This document shows, in pieces, positions 40,235 through 49,303 of a stretch of DNA of 64,000 bases; within the stretch, counting starts at the first letter, position 1; each line of letters starts with the position of its first letter. The notes beneath the pieces are model-generated. The model was given only the letters and a program-made list of their open reading frames with translations, was not told where the DNA came from and made no database searches. This DNA is from CAYZJR01 sp964503045 (lineage in GTDB: Bacteria > Cyanobacteriota > Vampirovibrionia > Obscuribacterales > Obscuribacteraceae). Both the position numbers and the translations under genes were made by a program. Location of the stretch: positions 62,001 to 126,000 of the forward strand of contig CAZCZI010000005.1 in NCBI GenBank assembly GCA_964503045.1. Reading direction: 5' to 3'.

Positions 40235-40552
40235 CTATCCGCCGTGCCAGTCAATCTTGCAATACAACATCTCTTCGAGCTGATTGTCTAAAATGTAGAT
40301 TGCTACAAGTTCGTCTGATTCTGTGTTTCCGCAGCACGTGCATTTGATGTCGCTGTTATGCAGGTCGAAATCCGAGCTGCAGCGAATGCATGTGTAAATA
40401 CCTTCCTCGACAGCCTTGTCGAGCATTCTTGCTTTCATATGAGCCACCCCGTGGAGAAGGTGAGGGCCGATGTAATTTTGATCTTTGAGGAGTCTACAAA
40501 ACCATCCTAGACCTTTTTTGAAGGAACGGATCAAGTGTGTGAAAGTTTTCAA
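40235..40552 (-). CDS. small zinc-ribbon protein, unknown
   Basis: 105 residues from a TTG at 40552, or 67 from ATG 40438, which has GGTGG 5 bases upstream; the longer frame looks protein-like but lacks a ribosome-binding site. The central C-I-R-C...C-T-C-C-G motif (two CxxC knuckles 14 residues apart) is a zinc ribbon, as in many small regulators and RNA-associated proteins. No DNA-binding domain is otherwise evident. Divergent from the DUF1152 gene, 8 bases apart. Confidence 0.6.
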   Translation of the reverse strand: MKTFTHLIRSFKKGLGWFCRLLKDQNYIGPHLLHGVAHMKARMLDKAVEEGIYTCIRCSSDFDLHNSDIKCTCCGNTESDELVAIYILDNQLEEMLYCKIDWHGG

Positions 40553-40560
40553 GAAGTTTT

Positions 40561-41571
40561 GTGAACTGTGGCGAATTGGTCTATTCGGAAATCATGTTGG
40601 CGTATTATTTGACCATGTTTCAATTTCCTATTACCGACAAACTGCGTGATTCTCGAAGTGTTCTTTTAGCCGGAGCAGGCGGTGGTTTTGATGTTTTTTC
40701 AGGGTTGCCGTTGTATTTTGCTCTCAAGCAACAAAACAAGTCTGTCCACTTAGCCAACTGGACATTCTCTGAGATCGAGTCTGGGCCGGGTTCGCCAATA
40801 CGGCTGACCGAGTTTCTGGCGGAAGTTAATGCAGATTCTAAGGGCGCATATTATTTCCCTGAGCGCTATTTGTGCGAGTGGTTTCGCGGCAAGGGCGAGA
40901 ATCTGAGCATCTATTGTCTCGAACATTGTGGGACTCAGGAATTGAAGGAGTGCTACGACGTTCTAGTAAAAAAGTTGGACATCGATACGATCATTTTGAT
41001 AGATGGCGGAACTGACAGCCTTTTGCGTGGCGATGAGGAGCGTTTAGGCACTCCACAGGAGGATATGACCAGCATTGCTGCAGTGGATCAAGTTGAGGTG
41101 CCAACAAAGGTTCTTTGTTGTCTTGGTTTTGGTATTGACACATACCATGGAGTTTGCCACGCGCATGTCCTGAGCACGATTGCCGAGCAGACCAAGAAGA
41201 ACGGATTTCTAGGCGCATTCACGCTGTTGAAATCAATGCCGGAAGTCGCAGAGTTCTGTAGTGCATCTCAATACGTTTTCAGTCGCATGACACGCGGTAA
41301 TCCAAGCATTGTCGTTAGCTCAATTCTATCGGCACTAGATGGCGAGTTTGGAGATCACCACTTCTCAGATAGAACAGCGGGAAGCGAGCTTTTCATCAAT
41401 CCGTTGATGTGTTTCTATTGGTTTTTCGATTTGAACTCAATTGCCAATTCCATTGTGTACATGGACGAACTTCGGTCAGCCAAGGATTCTCTGGAAGCAG
41501 AAAAAGCAATTATGTCTTTTTCGAAAAAGGACGGCGGTGTTCGTCGACGTTGGAAGTCGATCCCACTCTAG
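40561..41571 (+). CDS. DUF1152 family protein
   Basis: 336 residues from GTG 40561; ATG 40594 and ATG 40615 are alternative starts, none with a strong ribosome-binding site. The N-terminal V-L-L-A-G-A-G-G-G-F-D-V-F-S-G-L-P-L-Y-F-A-L is the diagnostic block of DUF1152, a Rossmann-like family of unknown function. I-I-L-I-D-G-G-T-D-S-L-L-R-G-D-E appears further on, also typical of the family. No signal peptide; cytoplasmic. The GAGGG loop suggests nucleotide binding, an inference only. Confidence 0.82.
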   Translation: MNCGELVYSEIMLAYYLTMFQFPITDKLRDSRSVLLAGAGGGFDVFSGLPLYFALKQQNKSVHLANWTFSEIESGPGSPIRLTEFLAEVNADSKGAYYFPERYLCEWFRGKGENLSIYCLEHCGTQELKECYDVLVKKLDIDTIILIDGGTDSLLRGDEERLGTPQEDMTSIAAVDQVEVPTKVLCCLGFGIDTYHGVCHAHVLSTIAEQTKKNGFLGAFTLLKSMPEVAEFCSASQYVFSRMTRGNPSIVVSSILSALDGEFGDHHFSDRTAGSELFINPLMCFYWFFDLNSIANSIVYMDELRSAKDSLEAEKAIMSFSKKDGGVRRRWKSIPL

Positions 41572-41683
41572 TGGTCAGCATAAAACGCTCTCGCGTACGT
41601 GCTCGTTTCCTCCAGGCTACGTAGTCTCCCCAATGACATAGGACCAATATCAAAAGATCATGTTGATGACTAGGTAGATCTCT

Positions 41684-42601
41684 ATGTCATCTGAAAAATC
41701 CTCTCTCTCTGGAAACTTGTCTGCCGCGACCTCTGCCGAGGATGGCGACTCTTTAGGTGCAAAACTTGTGCGCGAAGGGCGTCTGTTGTTGGCGGGAGCC
41801 GCAGGGTTCGACGACGCCGCAAGTGACGCTTTTAGTCGAGAACAATTGCCGGCAACTCTTACCAAAGCTGCTGCTTCGGCAGCTGTTGGGTTGGCCATGG
41901 CTCGGTTCATGCCTTCTAGAGGACTCGCCGGCGTGGTTGGGAAAGCTGCAGGCGTTGGGATGACGATTTCCTTCGCTAGCGACATCCTCAATAAGAGTGA
42001 AGAAGTTCTTGGCGCGATGAGCGAAGCGTGGCAATCGTCGGCGAACATGGATAAGAACGTTGCTGTCATGCAGGACAGCGTCGGCAAGTTCGGGTTCGAT
42101 ACGGCTATGACGATTGCCTCTGGAACTGCCGGTGGTGCTCTCGGAAGAAAAGTCTTTGGACCGAAACTCGAGATCTTGTCTTCGAATCAGCTCTATGAGC
42201 GAACTCAGACTCAGTCAGCAAATAAGAACTTGTTCGATGTCAAATTAGTCAACGGTGAAAACATAAGACGGCTGCACTATCTCTCAGACGTAAGCTATCA
42301 CGATCAAACACATTTCACTCTTTCTCTTGGTCGACGCATTGTCGGAGTTGGCGGTGTTCAAGTAAATCCGTACGACCAAAGTCAATTGTGGATGCAGCAT
42401 GTGTCTGTCGAGTCGCAGTATCAAGGACTTGGCTATGCTCGGCAAATTCTTACTGGCATTTATGAATACGCCGCAAAAAACGATTTGAAGGTCGTTCCTA
42501 GCTCATTCTCAAAAATGGGACAGCGCCTCAAGCATATTCACACAGACCTGGATGCGAAGTATCCTCAGGCTGCTTCGGGCATTCCACACAAGGATCTGTA
42601 G
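41684..42601 (+). CDS. protein with C-terminal GNAT acetyltransferase-like domain
   Basis: 305 residues. Residues 1-170 are Ala/Ser/Gly-rich with hydrophobic, possibly membrane-inserting stretches (A-A-A-S-A-A-V-G-L-A-M and G-V-V-G-K-A-A-G-V-G-M). Residues ~190-300 have GNAT features: V-G-V-G-G-V-Q-V beta strand and the acetyl-CoA loop V-E-S-Q-Y-Q-G-L-G-Y-A-R-Q-I-L. Probably an N-acetyltransferase; the substrate is unknown. The hydrophobic N-terminal half fused to GNAT is unusual. Weak AGGTAG before the ATG. Confidence 0.68.
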   Translation: MSSEKSSLSGNLSAATSAEDGDSLGAKLVREGRLLLAGAAGFDDAASDAFSREQLPATLTKAAASAAVGLAMARFMPSRGLAGVVGKAAGVGMTISFASDILNKSEEVLGAMSEAWQSSANMDKNVAVMQDSVGKFGFDTAMTIASGTAGGALGRKVFGPKLEILSSNQLYERTQTQSANKNLFDVKLVNGENIRRLHYLSDVSYHDQTHFTLSLGRRIVGVGGVQVNPYDQSQLWMQHVSVESQYQGLGYARQILTGIYEYAAKNDLKVVPSSFSKMGQRLKHIHTDLDAKYPQAASGIPHKDL

Positions 42602-42612
42602 AGAGCCCACAA

Positions 42613-43047
42613 TTAGATTGAATAGGGAAACAGTGCAAGTCCATGGACGTTGAACGAGACATATTGCCCAATTTCAGGAACCGTATCACCATAAGGGATG
42701 TCACTAAAACAAACTTGACCGTCGGCCTGATTTTCGCGGTCCAAGTTAACGTCGATATTCATGATGCCATCGTCAAATACTGTCACGATTTTGCCAACAC
42801 AAGCAAAATTTCGAGGGGTCCCGAGTTGTGTCATTTTGAAAGGTGCGATACCAGGCAATATGGTTACATTGGAAACATGATCAAACTCGGTCTCAACAAA
42901 CAATTCCATTCCTAAGCTGGCGGACTCTGGTTTCATTTTGATAGTGGCCGTACCGACGGTTTCGCAACAAGTGAAATTAGCGTCAAATTCGTCCACGCTG
43001 TCGTCTGTCTGCTTCATTTCAACAATCGCGGTAATTGTTATCTTCAT
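42613..43047 (-). CDS. hypothetical protein
   Basis: 144 residues, mostly predicted beta strand (alternating hydrophobic residues: M-K-I-T-I-T-A-I-V-E-M, A-T-I-K-M-K-P). There is no signal peptide and no recognised domain. The composition is acidic with two adjacent Cys. Convergent with the GNAT gene, 11 bases apart. Likely real because of its length and even codon use, but function cannot be proposed. Confidence 0.55.
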   Translation of the reverse strand: MKITITAIVEMKQTDDSVDEFDANFTCCETVGTATIKMKPESASLGMELFVETEFDHVSNVTILPGIAPFKMTQLGTPRNFACVGKIVTVFDDGIMNIDVNLDRENQADGQVCFSDIPYGDTVPEIGQYVSFNVHGLALFPYSI

Positions 43048-43495
43048 TACTGTGGACCGGGTAGATTCGCGACGCCCGTAGGAGACTTATCAAAGCGTGA
43101 GTAGGAGCAGCACAATCGCACATGTTAACACAGCCTGTAGCTCGAAGGAGAGCTGGCGCTGAAGCTTGAAGCCACACTTTCGAGTTCCACATTTACAAAC
43201 TAGTTTGGTGAAATGACGAGGTTCAGATCTTGCTAGACTGAGTGCAGAGGAAAGCTTGGCGAAAGGACGCCGCCACGAGTTAAAAGCGAATGGATAGGTG
43301 ACTGTACTGTTCTGGACGGCAAGCCATTGCCAGCGTTGAGTCCGTGAATCTCCACAACATTGATTGATGAGCCGACTTGCGTCTGCGGGCTGCAGGGCTT
43401 CTTGGAAACTGCTTATCCCCTGTATTAGACAAACAGCTTTGACAGCAAACCGCCTGGCAGCTTATCGTGAGCAAGTCAAAACCTTGTTTGGTTGC
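43048..43495. other. divergent intergenic region (448 bases)
   Basis: Lies between the minus-strand hypothetical and the DUF900 gene. The downstream frame is open from 43364, but the signal peptide and lipobox place the start at 43496. I see no RNA gene, repeat or strong promoter pair here. Confidence 0.5.
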
Positions 43496-44905
43496 ATGAT
43501 TAAACGATTTCGAATTCCTGCAATGCTCAGCATCGCGCTTTGTCTTAGCGCATGCCTGTATTCGGATGCGATCGCAGCTCCCAAAAACAAGCGCGGTGTC
43601 GTCGTTCCCATCCTTTATGTAACCGATCGCAATGAGGATGGAGACAACTATGGCTCCAAGCGAAAGTACCCGCTTGGCTGCAAGCACGATATGTATTATG
43701 GAACCGCATTTGTCGAAATCCCAGCAAACACCCGTGATTTCGAAGAATCGACGTCGACGAAAACTGCGCAACCGACAAATCCGGTTCAAAAAGATGCTGA
43801 GTTGCTCGATTGGAAATTCACCGAGCGCGTCGCTAACAAAGATTCGATAAAAGACAAAATCAAAGAGTCATCGCCCTCCTTGGAGAAACAACGGTTCTTC
43901 GAGCGCCTCGAAGCCGAACTCGACAAATGCAATACGGACAATCTCTGCGTATACGTTCACGGCGGCGCGTCGCCCTTCGAAGATTGCGCGTGGGACGCTG
44001 CGAATTTTGAGTATCAATTCGCATGCCCAACTATTTTGTATTCCTGGCCATCGGTTGGAAACTTTGATTCTTACCGCGTCGACGAAGGCAATGCGGAGTG
44101 GTCGCAAGAACACTACAATGCTTTTCTCCAAGATCTCGAAGCGTTCTCGAAACACAGAAAAATCAATGTCACTCTTGTTGCTCACAGCATGGGCAATAGG
44201 CTCGTGGCACGTTCCGTTGGTGTTCTCAAAAATGGAACATTCCTAAAGAATGTCGAGTTGGCATCACCTGATATTGATGCAGAAACGTTTGCACATTATG
44301 TGATGCATTACAAAAATCATGGTGTGAAGGCGCGGCTGTATGTCTCCGACAAAGACAAGATTCTCTCAGCCACCCAGTGGTTATACGGGGGGTACTACAG
44401 GCTTGGCGAGCGCATGGGCGCCATGGTGACGATGTGGTCTGCGCCGCAGCAAGTGTGGAGTCACGCCAAGACAAAATTGCTTAAGACAACTGCAGTAATT
44501 CAACGAAAGAAGAATGCGTCGATTGTCGCTGCTAAGGCACCGCCTGTAGTGCCGCAAGACGGCGACGCGTCTCCGCCGCCTTCTGCCGAACAACCCCCTG
44601 GTCTCGAAAGGATCGATTTTACGGGAATCGACGAGGGCTTCACTGGGCATCGAATTCAGTTTCAGCTGATTGCAGATATGGCTAGGTATGGCGCACCTCG
44701 CGACGGACTCGCGTTAGTTCCTGGTCGCACAAACAGTAAGGGTAATTGGATTTCTCGCTTCGCTCGCTGGAAGAACGATCTCGCTCCAATGGAAAGCAAC
44801 GCCTCACAAAACACGTGCCGACGCGTTGTACGTGTGTCCAAAGAGGATCGCTCGGAGTCCAAGCAAAGTGCGTCCTCTGGAACTGCCGTGCAAGCAGTCG
44901 ATTGA
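43496..44905 (+). CDS. DUF900 alpha/beta hydrolase, probable lipoprotein
   Basis: 469 residues from ATG 43496. The N-terminus is a lipoprotein signal: basic I-K-R-F-R, hydrophobic stretch, lipobox L-S-A-C20. The hydrolase domain (~35-330) has V-L/I-Y-V-T-D-R-N, F-V-E-I-P, V-Y-V-H-G-G oxyanion region, the nucleophile elbow V-A-H-S-M-G-N, and an Asp in V-E-L-A-S-P-D-I-D, as in DUF900 esterases. The C-terminal ~130 residues are Pro/Lys-rich and unassigned. Likely a membrane-anchored envelope esterase or lipase; the substrate is unknown. Confidence 0.82.
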   Translation: MIKRFRIPAMLSIALCLSACLYSDAIAAPKNKRGVVVPILYVTDRNEDGDNYGSKRKYPLGCKHDMYYGTAFVEIPANTRDFEESTSTKTAQPTNPVQKDAELLDWKFTERVANKDSIKDKIKESSPSLEKQRFFERLEAELDKCNTDNLCVYVHGGASPFEDCAWDAANFEYQFACPTILYSWPSVGNFDSYRVDEGNAEWSQEHYNAFLQDLEAFSKHRKINVTLVAHSMGNRLVARSVGVLKNGTFLKNVELASPDIDAETFAHYVMHYKNHGVKARLYVSDKDKILSATQWLYGGYYRLGERMGAMVTMWSAPQQVWSHAKTKLLKTTAVIQRKKNASIVAAKAPPVVPQDGDASPPPSAEQPPGLERIDFTGIDEGFTGHRIQFQLIADMARYGAPRDGLALVPGRTNSKGNWISRFARWKNDLAPMESNASQNTCRRVVRVSKEDRSESKQSASSGTAVQAVD

Positions 44906-44937
44906 TTGCACAACGTCTTCTTCAAGATTTCAAATCT

Positions 44938-47130
44938 TCAGAACTTCCAACCCCATTCTTGCGGTTGAGGCATTGAGAAACCCTCGGGAAGAGGCGGTGA
45001 CTCATAGATCTTTTTGAGCGTATTAACATCTCTGGCACTAATCGGCGAGAATTTGATTTGCGCCGGTTTTCCTTTTAGTCCGGGAGTAATCTCAGCAGCT
45101 GACATGGCGTCTGACCCGAGTTCGCTGTGTCCGAAGAGTCCCACGGCATGACCGAGCTCGTGCGAGAATGCACCCTGCAATGCGCGCTCCGGAATCTCAG
45201 GCAAGTAGAAAGTCGGCCTCAGCAAATAGATTGTTACTTGCATTTGGGTGTTAGAGATCTGCAGACGCGTTACACCGAGCAACCTTGGCACCAGGTGGTT
45301 TACCCAAAAGACTTCCACATCAGCCGGTTCGCTCGCAGATACCACCTTCAGTGGCACGTGCTGACTCCATTTACCCACGACACCTTCCATGGTCTTTTGC
45401 CATGAATCAGGAGAACCCTGAGGTAAATGCACGCGTACGGGAAACTTCGTCCAATGCGCATAGGCGCCGCCGGGAAACTGCCTCACATACTGCAAGTAGT
45501 CGCCCGCCTCTTTTTTATAAACCATAGCGTTAGCAACCAACTGCGAATCAGTCATGCGAGCAGATTCGGTGAGAATCGTAGGTGGTTTGGAAGGTTGCGC
45601 CGGTGGTCTTTCCGGTGTTGGTGGTTTGGTGTGTTCAGGCGGTTTCGGCTGCTCTGGGGGTTTCTGTGATGGTTTCGGCTGCTTGCCGGGAGGCTTTCCT
45701 TGTGGTGGTTTGCCTTGCGATGAATTACCGCTCGGTGTCATGGGCGGTGTTATGTTAGTGGGAGGAGGATTTTGATACCCACCTTGATCTGGTGGATAAG
45801 ATCCTTGTTGCGGATATCCGCCTTGTTGTGGTTGATACGTCCCTTGTTGGGGCGGAGGCTGGTAGGCGGTTTGTTGGGGGTATCCTTGTTGTCCGCCGCC
45901 ATATGATTGTTGCCCGCCACCATATGCTTGTTGCGGTGGAGGCGAAGGCTTAGATGGCTGCTGGCCGAACGCACCGCCGGAGCCACCGCCAAGTTTTGTT
46001 TCCAGTCTCGCTAAGCGATCTGCAACGGCTCCGTCATTCCGCTTACCGAACAGTTCCTTTTCCAGGTGGTCGAGCCGGTCTTCCACTTCGTGCTCGGGAT
46101 AGGTCGCACCGAACGCAGCTTGCTCGAGTTTCGTTACGCGCTGCTCGTCGTAAGGCGACGAAGGTGCATCACCTCCTCCGGGTGGTGCTCCGTATGCTTG
46201 CTGTGGTGGCGGATTGTAAGTGTGCGGTTGATCTGTCGTCCAAGTTTGTCCGCCAGGAGCTGATGTCATTGGAGTTGGTGCTGGTTTGTCAAAATCTGGA
46301 ATTTGATCTTCCGAGGGAAACTGTCCAGCTGATTGTTGTGGCGGCGGAGAATACTGCTGCGGCGGTGGGGCTGCATATTGTCGCGGAGGAGCAGCATATT
46401 GTTGTGGAGGTGGCGCAGCATATTGCGGAGGTGGCGCGTACTGCTGCTGCGGTGGTTGTGCGTATTGCTGCGGCGGCTGCCCGTATTGCGGAGGCGGTGC
46501 GTATCCCTGCGGCGGATAGCCACCTTGCTGCGGGAATCCTTGTTGGGGCGGGTATCCACCTTGTGGTGGCTGTGCATAGCCCTGTGGTGGTGCATAACCC
46601 TGCGGCGGTGGAGCGTAACCCTGCGGCGGGTAGCCTCCTTGCGGTGGATATCCTCCCTGAGGCGGGTAGCCTCCTTGCGGTGGATATCCTCCCTGCGGCG
46701 GGTAGCCACTCTGGGGCGGTTGGGCATAGCCACCTTGCGGAGGATACCCTCGTCCCGGAGCTGGATACTGCCCACCAACTTTCGGTGAAGGCGACGGCGG
46801 AGGAAGCGACTGCGGAGACGGGTACTCGGAAGAATCAGTTTTGAATGATGGAGTGGTTGTGGTTCCCGGCTTGGAAACAGGCTTTCCGGTGATGCCACCA
46901 AGCGGGTTAGGGCTAGGAGGAGGCATGTTCTTTTTCTGTTGCAGCGAGTGGTCGTACTTGGCAGTAGCAGGATCGATCGCCTTCAAAAGCGGTTGCATTT
47001 GATTCGAAGCCGCAAAGACCGGAGTCATTGAATTCGCAATAAAGAGGGCGGCCAGAGCCAAGTTCGATGTCCGCTTCAAAGCGAGTACGGAGTTTCGATT
47101 AGAATTGTGATATCGGCTCTTCATTCTCAT
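44938..47130 (-). CDS. secreted Pro/Gln/Gly-rich protein with C-terminal metzincin-like protease domain
   Basis: 730 residues. Signal peptide (A-L-A-A-L-F-I-A-N-S-M, cleavage after V-F-A-A). Residues ~75-500 are low-complexity P-P-Q-G-G-Y / P-Q-Q-Y-A-P repeats, then a Lys/Pro-rich segment; two short helical motifs (V-T-K-L-E-Q-A-A-F-G and L-D-H-L-E-K-E-L-F-G) are embedded. The C-terminal ~180 residues are a small zinc protease: F-S-H-E-L-G-H-A-V-G-L-F-G-H (HExxHxxGxxH, about residues 655-667) with a downstream Met in D-A-M-S that fits a Met-turn. Start overlaps the upstream stop (ATGA). Probably an extracellular protease on a flexible stalk. Confidence 0.82.
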   Translation of the reverse strand: MRMKSRYHNSNRNSVLALKRTSNLALAALFIANSMTPVFAASNQMQPLLKAIDPATAKYDHSLQQKKNMPPPSPNPLGGITGKPVSKPGTTTTPSFKTDSSEYPSPQSLPPPSPSPKVGGQYPAPGRGYPPQGGYAQPPQSGYPPQGGYPPQGGYPPQGGYPPQGGYPPQGYAPPPQGYAPPQGYAQPPQGGYPPQQGFPQQGGYPPQGYAPPPQYGQPPQQYAQPPQQQYAPPPQYAAPPPQQYAAPPRQYAAPPPQQYSPPPQQSAGQFPSEDQIPDFDKPAPTPMTSAPGGQTWTTDQPHTYNPPPQQAYGAPPGGGDAPSSPYDEQRVTKLEQAAFGATYPEHEVEDRLDHLEKELFGKRNDGAVADRLARLETKLGGGSGGAFGQQPSKPSPPPQQAYGGGQQSYGGGQQGYPQQTAYQPPPQQGTYQPQQGGYPQQGSYPPDQGGYQNPPPTNITPPMTPSGNSSQGKPPQGKPPGKQPKPSQKPPEQPKPPEHTKPPTPERPPAQPSKPPTILTESARMTDSQLVANAMVYKKEAGDYLQYVRQFPGGAYAHWTKFPVRVHLPQGSPDSWQKTMEGVVGKWSQHVPLKVVSASEPADVEVFWVNHLVPRLLGVTRLQISNTQMQVTIYLLRPTFYLPEIPERALQGAFSHELGHAVGLFGHSELGSDAMSAAEITPGLKGKPAQIKFSPISARDVNTLKKIYESPPLPEGFSMPQPQEWGWKF
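46490..46775 (-). repeat. PPQGGY-coding tandem repeats
   Basis: About fifteen degenerate repeat units of 15-24 bases encode P-P-Q-G-G-Y or P-P-Q-G-Y-A. They create long spurious open frames on both strands. Nearly identical neighbouring units (for example around 46618-46700) indicate recent expansion. Confidence 0.8.
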
Positions 47131-48392
47131 ATTGTCTTATCGAGCAAGTCATCACCGAGCTCGCCGCCTATACGCAAGCTGGCTTGAAGATCGAGAATCG
47201 GGTCACGAAGATTGTGGCGAAGCACGGTTTCCGGTTTGAAGAGGCAGTCGCAGAGCAGCTCGTAGCAACCCGGGTCGAGTTTCTTCAAAACTTCTCTGCT
47301 AGATTTCACGGAGAACGCCGCGACACATTCTGCCCAATATTCATGGTAAGAAGTTCGCGCATATCCGGATATGAAAGTTCGGTCTTGCACTTTTTCTTTG
47401 GGCAGAATTTCCGAGCGCCCGTCATACTCGACTGGCAGCGGGTGTAGCTTGTTGCATAGCTTGAGTCGAGCGTCGTACATGTCTTCGATTTTCTTCTGAG
47501 TTGCAGCAGAAAGTACAAACTCAAGTTGATGTCCAAATTCATGTGAAACGACAAGATTGATTCTTACTTCAGTGAAGTTTCTGATTCGAGTCGTGAGAAC
47601 AGCCATGGCGCCCCAATCTCGATAGAGCGTGATATCTTTCTCGAACTCTTCGCGATCTAGTGTGACTTGCCCGGTTCTTACTCCGGTGACTCCGGCGGCT
47701 CCGTGTCTGACATTACCGGCGGTGACTGCCGCATTTCCTTCGCTTTTGCGAATAACCTGCAACAGTCCTGAAGCCGCCCATAACTTCAAGGTTTCCTGAA
47801 CATATTTCTTTTGAGGGGTGGTAAGTTTGTCGAACTCTTCGAAGTACCGAATAATCTCGTTTTCCGAATATGTTTTGTCTTTTCGAGTGAGCGGTCTCAG
47901 AAATTCATGATTGAACTTTTTGCCGTTGCTCTTCGTTCCTTCAAAATGAGTATTTAAAAGCGAGTTTTCATCAAGCTTCCGGCGCGGCACCATATTTTTG
48001 CGGTCTCGCAGGAAAACTGTTCCTTCATCATCAAACTCGCCGATCAAAAAATGATCTTCCGTGGCAATTCTTCCGTTGATGACGTTGAAGCTTATGCCGT
48101 TGAACTTTAATGTTCCGCTTGGTCCTCCACCGTTTGGTAGGGTCAACTCCATTCCGGAGTTATCGATGCCGCGAAAGACGCAGCCTTCAATCTCTTCGAT
48201 GATTCGAATCTGGTTGGCGCCGGCTTTTTGTAGGTAGCCGTCTTCAAAGAAAAAGCCCACAGGATTGCCATCAGGCGCATAGACTTTGCCGTAATCGACG
48301 ACCAACGCCTGGTCTCCGAGTTGAATGAATCCACTCGGCCCTTGAACAGGGTTCTTCTTCTCTTTTTCGTCCACTGACCCGGTTTTAGACAT
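47127..48392 (-). CDS. ATLF-like zinc metallopeptidase
   Basis: 421 residues from ATG 48392 (GGAG 5 bases upstream). The N-terminal ~170 residues are beta-rich, with repeated short blocks such as G-K-V-Y-A-P-D-G-N-P-V-G-F-F. The C-terminal half has H-E-F-G-H-Q (HExxH, about residue 283) and, some 65 residues later, Y-A-R-T-S-Y-H-E-Y-W-A-E-C-V-A-A-F, where the downstream Glu would be the third zinc ligand. That layout fits the anthrax-lethal-factor-like (ATLF) gluzincin domain. No signal peptide is visible. Overlaps the metzincin gene by 4 bases, so the two proteases are co-translated. Confidence 0.78.
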   Translation of the reverse strand: MSKTGSVDEKEKKNPVQGPSGFIQLGDQALVVDYGKVYAPDGNPVGFFFEDGYLQKAGANQIRIIEEIEGCVFRGIDNSGMELTLPNGGGPSGTLKFNGISFNVINGRIATEDHFLIGEFDDEGTVFLRDRKNMVPRRKLDENSLLNTHFEGTKSNGKKFNHEFLRPLTRKDKTYSENEIIRYFEEFDKLTTPQKKYVQETLKLWAASGLLQVIRKSEGNAAVTAGNVRHGAAGVTGVRTGQVTLDREEFEKDITLYRDWGAMAVLTTRIRNFTEVRINLVVSHEFGHQLEFVLSAATQKKIEDMYDARLKLCNKLHPLPVEYDGRSEILPKEKVQDRTFISGYARTSYHEYWAECVAAFSVKSSREVLKKLDPGCYELLCDCLFKPETVLRHNLRDPILDLQASLRIGGELGDDLLDKTI

Positions 48393-48517
48393 GGGCTCCA
48401 AAGTACGTGCTAAGGAACACTCGCACTATTATTCTAAGCTCTGAGTGCCTATCCGCGCTTGTCTTGCGCCAGCTTATGGTTACTGGCTCAAGATAAATTG
48501 GGTCTCTTTGTAACTGG

Positions 48518-49180
48518 CTACGCCTTGGCAGCTACGACCGATTCAGCCTTCTTCCAATCGGCGAGGAATTGCTCTATGCCTTTGTCTGTAAGCGGGTGCT
48601 GCACCAGTTGCTTGAACACTTTGTACGGCATCGTCGCCACGTCCGCGCCTGCCAGAGCTGATCTGGTGACGTGTTGAGGGGTTCTGATGCTTGCCGAGAG
48701 AATTCGGGTGTCGATTCCCTGAATATGGAAGACTTCCGCGATTTCTTCGATTAGGGCGCAGCCGTCTTGGTTGATGTCGTCGAGCCGACCGACGAACGGG
48801 CTAACGAAATAGGCTCCGGCGTTGGCTGCCAGGATAGCTTGGTTAACCGAGAAACATAGGGTGACGTTCACCTTGATTCCCTCTTTGCTGAGCGTGCTTG
48901 TGGCAGCCAGTCCTTCGGCAGTCAATGGGCATTTAACAACAACGTTTTCTGCCCATGTGGCGATATCGCGCCCTTCTTTTAACATGCCGGCGCGGTCTGT
49001 GGCGACCACTTCAGCCGATACGGGGCCGGATACGATCTTGCAAATCTCCTTTACAAGCCGTTTAAAGTCGGTTTTTTCTTTTCCAACCAGCGACGGGTTG
49101 GTGGTTACGCCAGCGAGCACGCCCCAGCCGGCGATTTCGGTAATTTCTTCGATGTTTGCTGTGTCAAGAAAAAGGTCCAC
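48518..49180 (-). CDS. tal: transaldolase (TalC/FSA-like, short type)
   Basis: 220 residues from GTG 49180, chosen because GAGGAG lies 8 bases upstream and because it gives the family N-terminus M-D-L-F-L-D-T-A-N; the frame extends 26 codons farther. Other signatures: G-V-T-T-N-P-S-L, the Schiff-base lysine K83 in V-V-V-K-C-P-L-T, G-I-K-V-N-V-T-L-C-F-S, V-S-P-F-V-G-R-L-D-D and A-G-A-D-V-A-T-M-P. Transfers dihydroxyacetone units between sugar phosphates in the pentose phosphate pathway; a fructose-6-phosphate aldolase role cannot be excluded from sequence. Cytoplasmic. Confidence 0.93.
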   Translation of the reverse strand: MDLFLDTANIEEITEIAGWGVLAGVTTNPSLVGKEKTDFKRLVKEICKIVSGPVSAEVVATDRAGMLKEGRDIATWAENVVVKCPLTAEGLAATSTLSKEGIKVNVTLCFSVNQAILAANAGAYFVSPFVGRLDDINQDGCALIEEIAEVFHIQGIDTRILSASIRTPQHVTRSALAGADVATMPYKVFKQLVQHPLTDKGIEQFLADWKKAESVVAAKA

Positions 49181-49303
49181 GTCCTTAACTCCTCTGATAA
49201 GACCTCGTAAAAAGTCAATGAAATCTCTGTGAGCGAACAGTATAGCTAATATATCCACGATAAGATTGTTTCATCCAGGTTGTAAATATCCGAGGCTTCA
49301 ACG

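Noticed and set aside
45954..46844. 296-codon plus-strand ORF opposite the Pro/Gln-rich protein
   Set aside because: Product of the PPQGGY repeat read in antisense; composition is repetitive and without signals.
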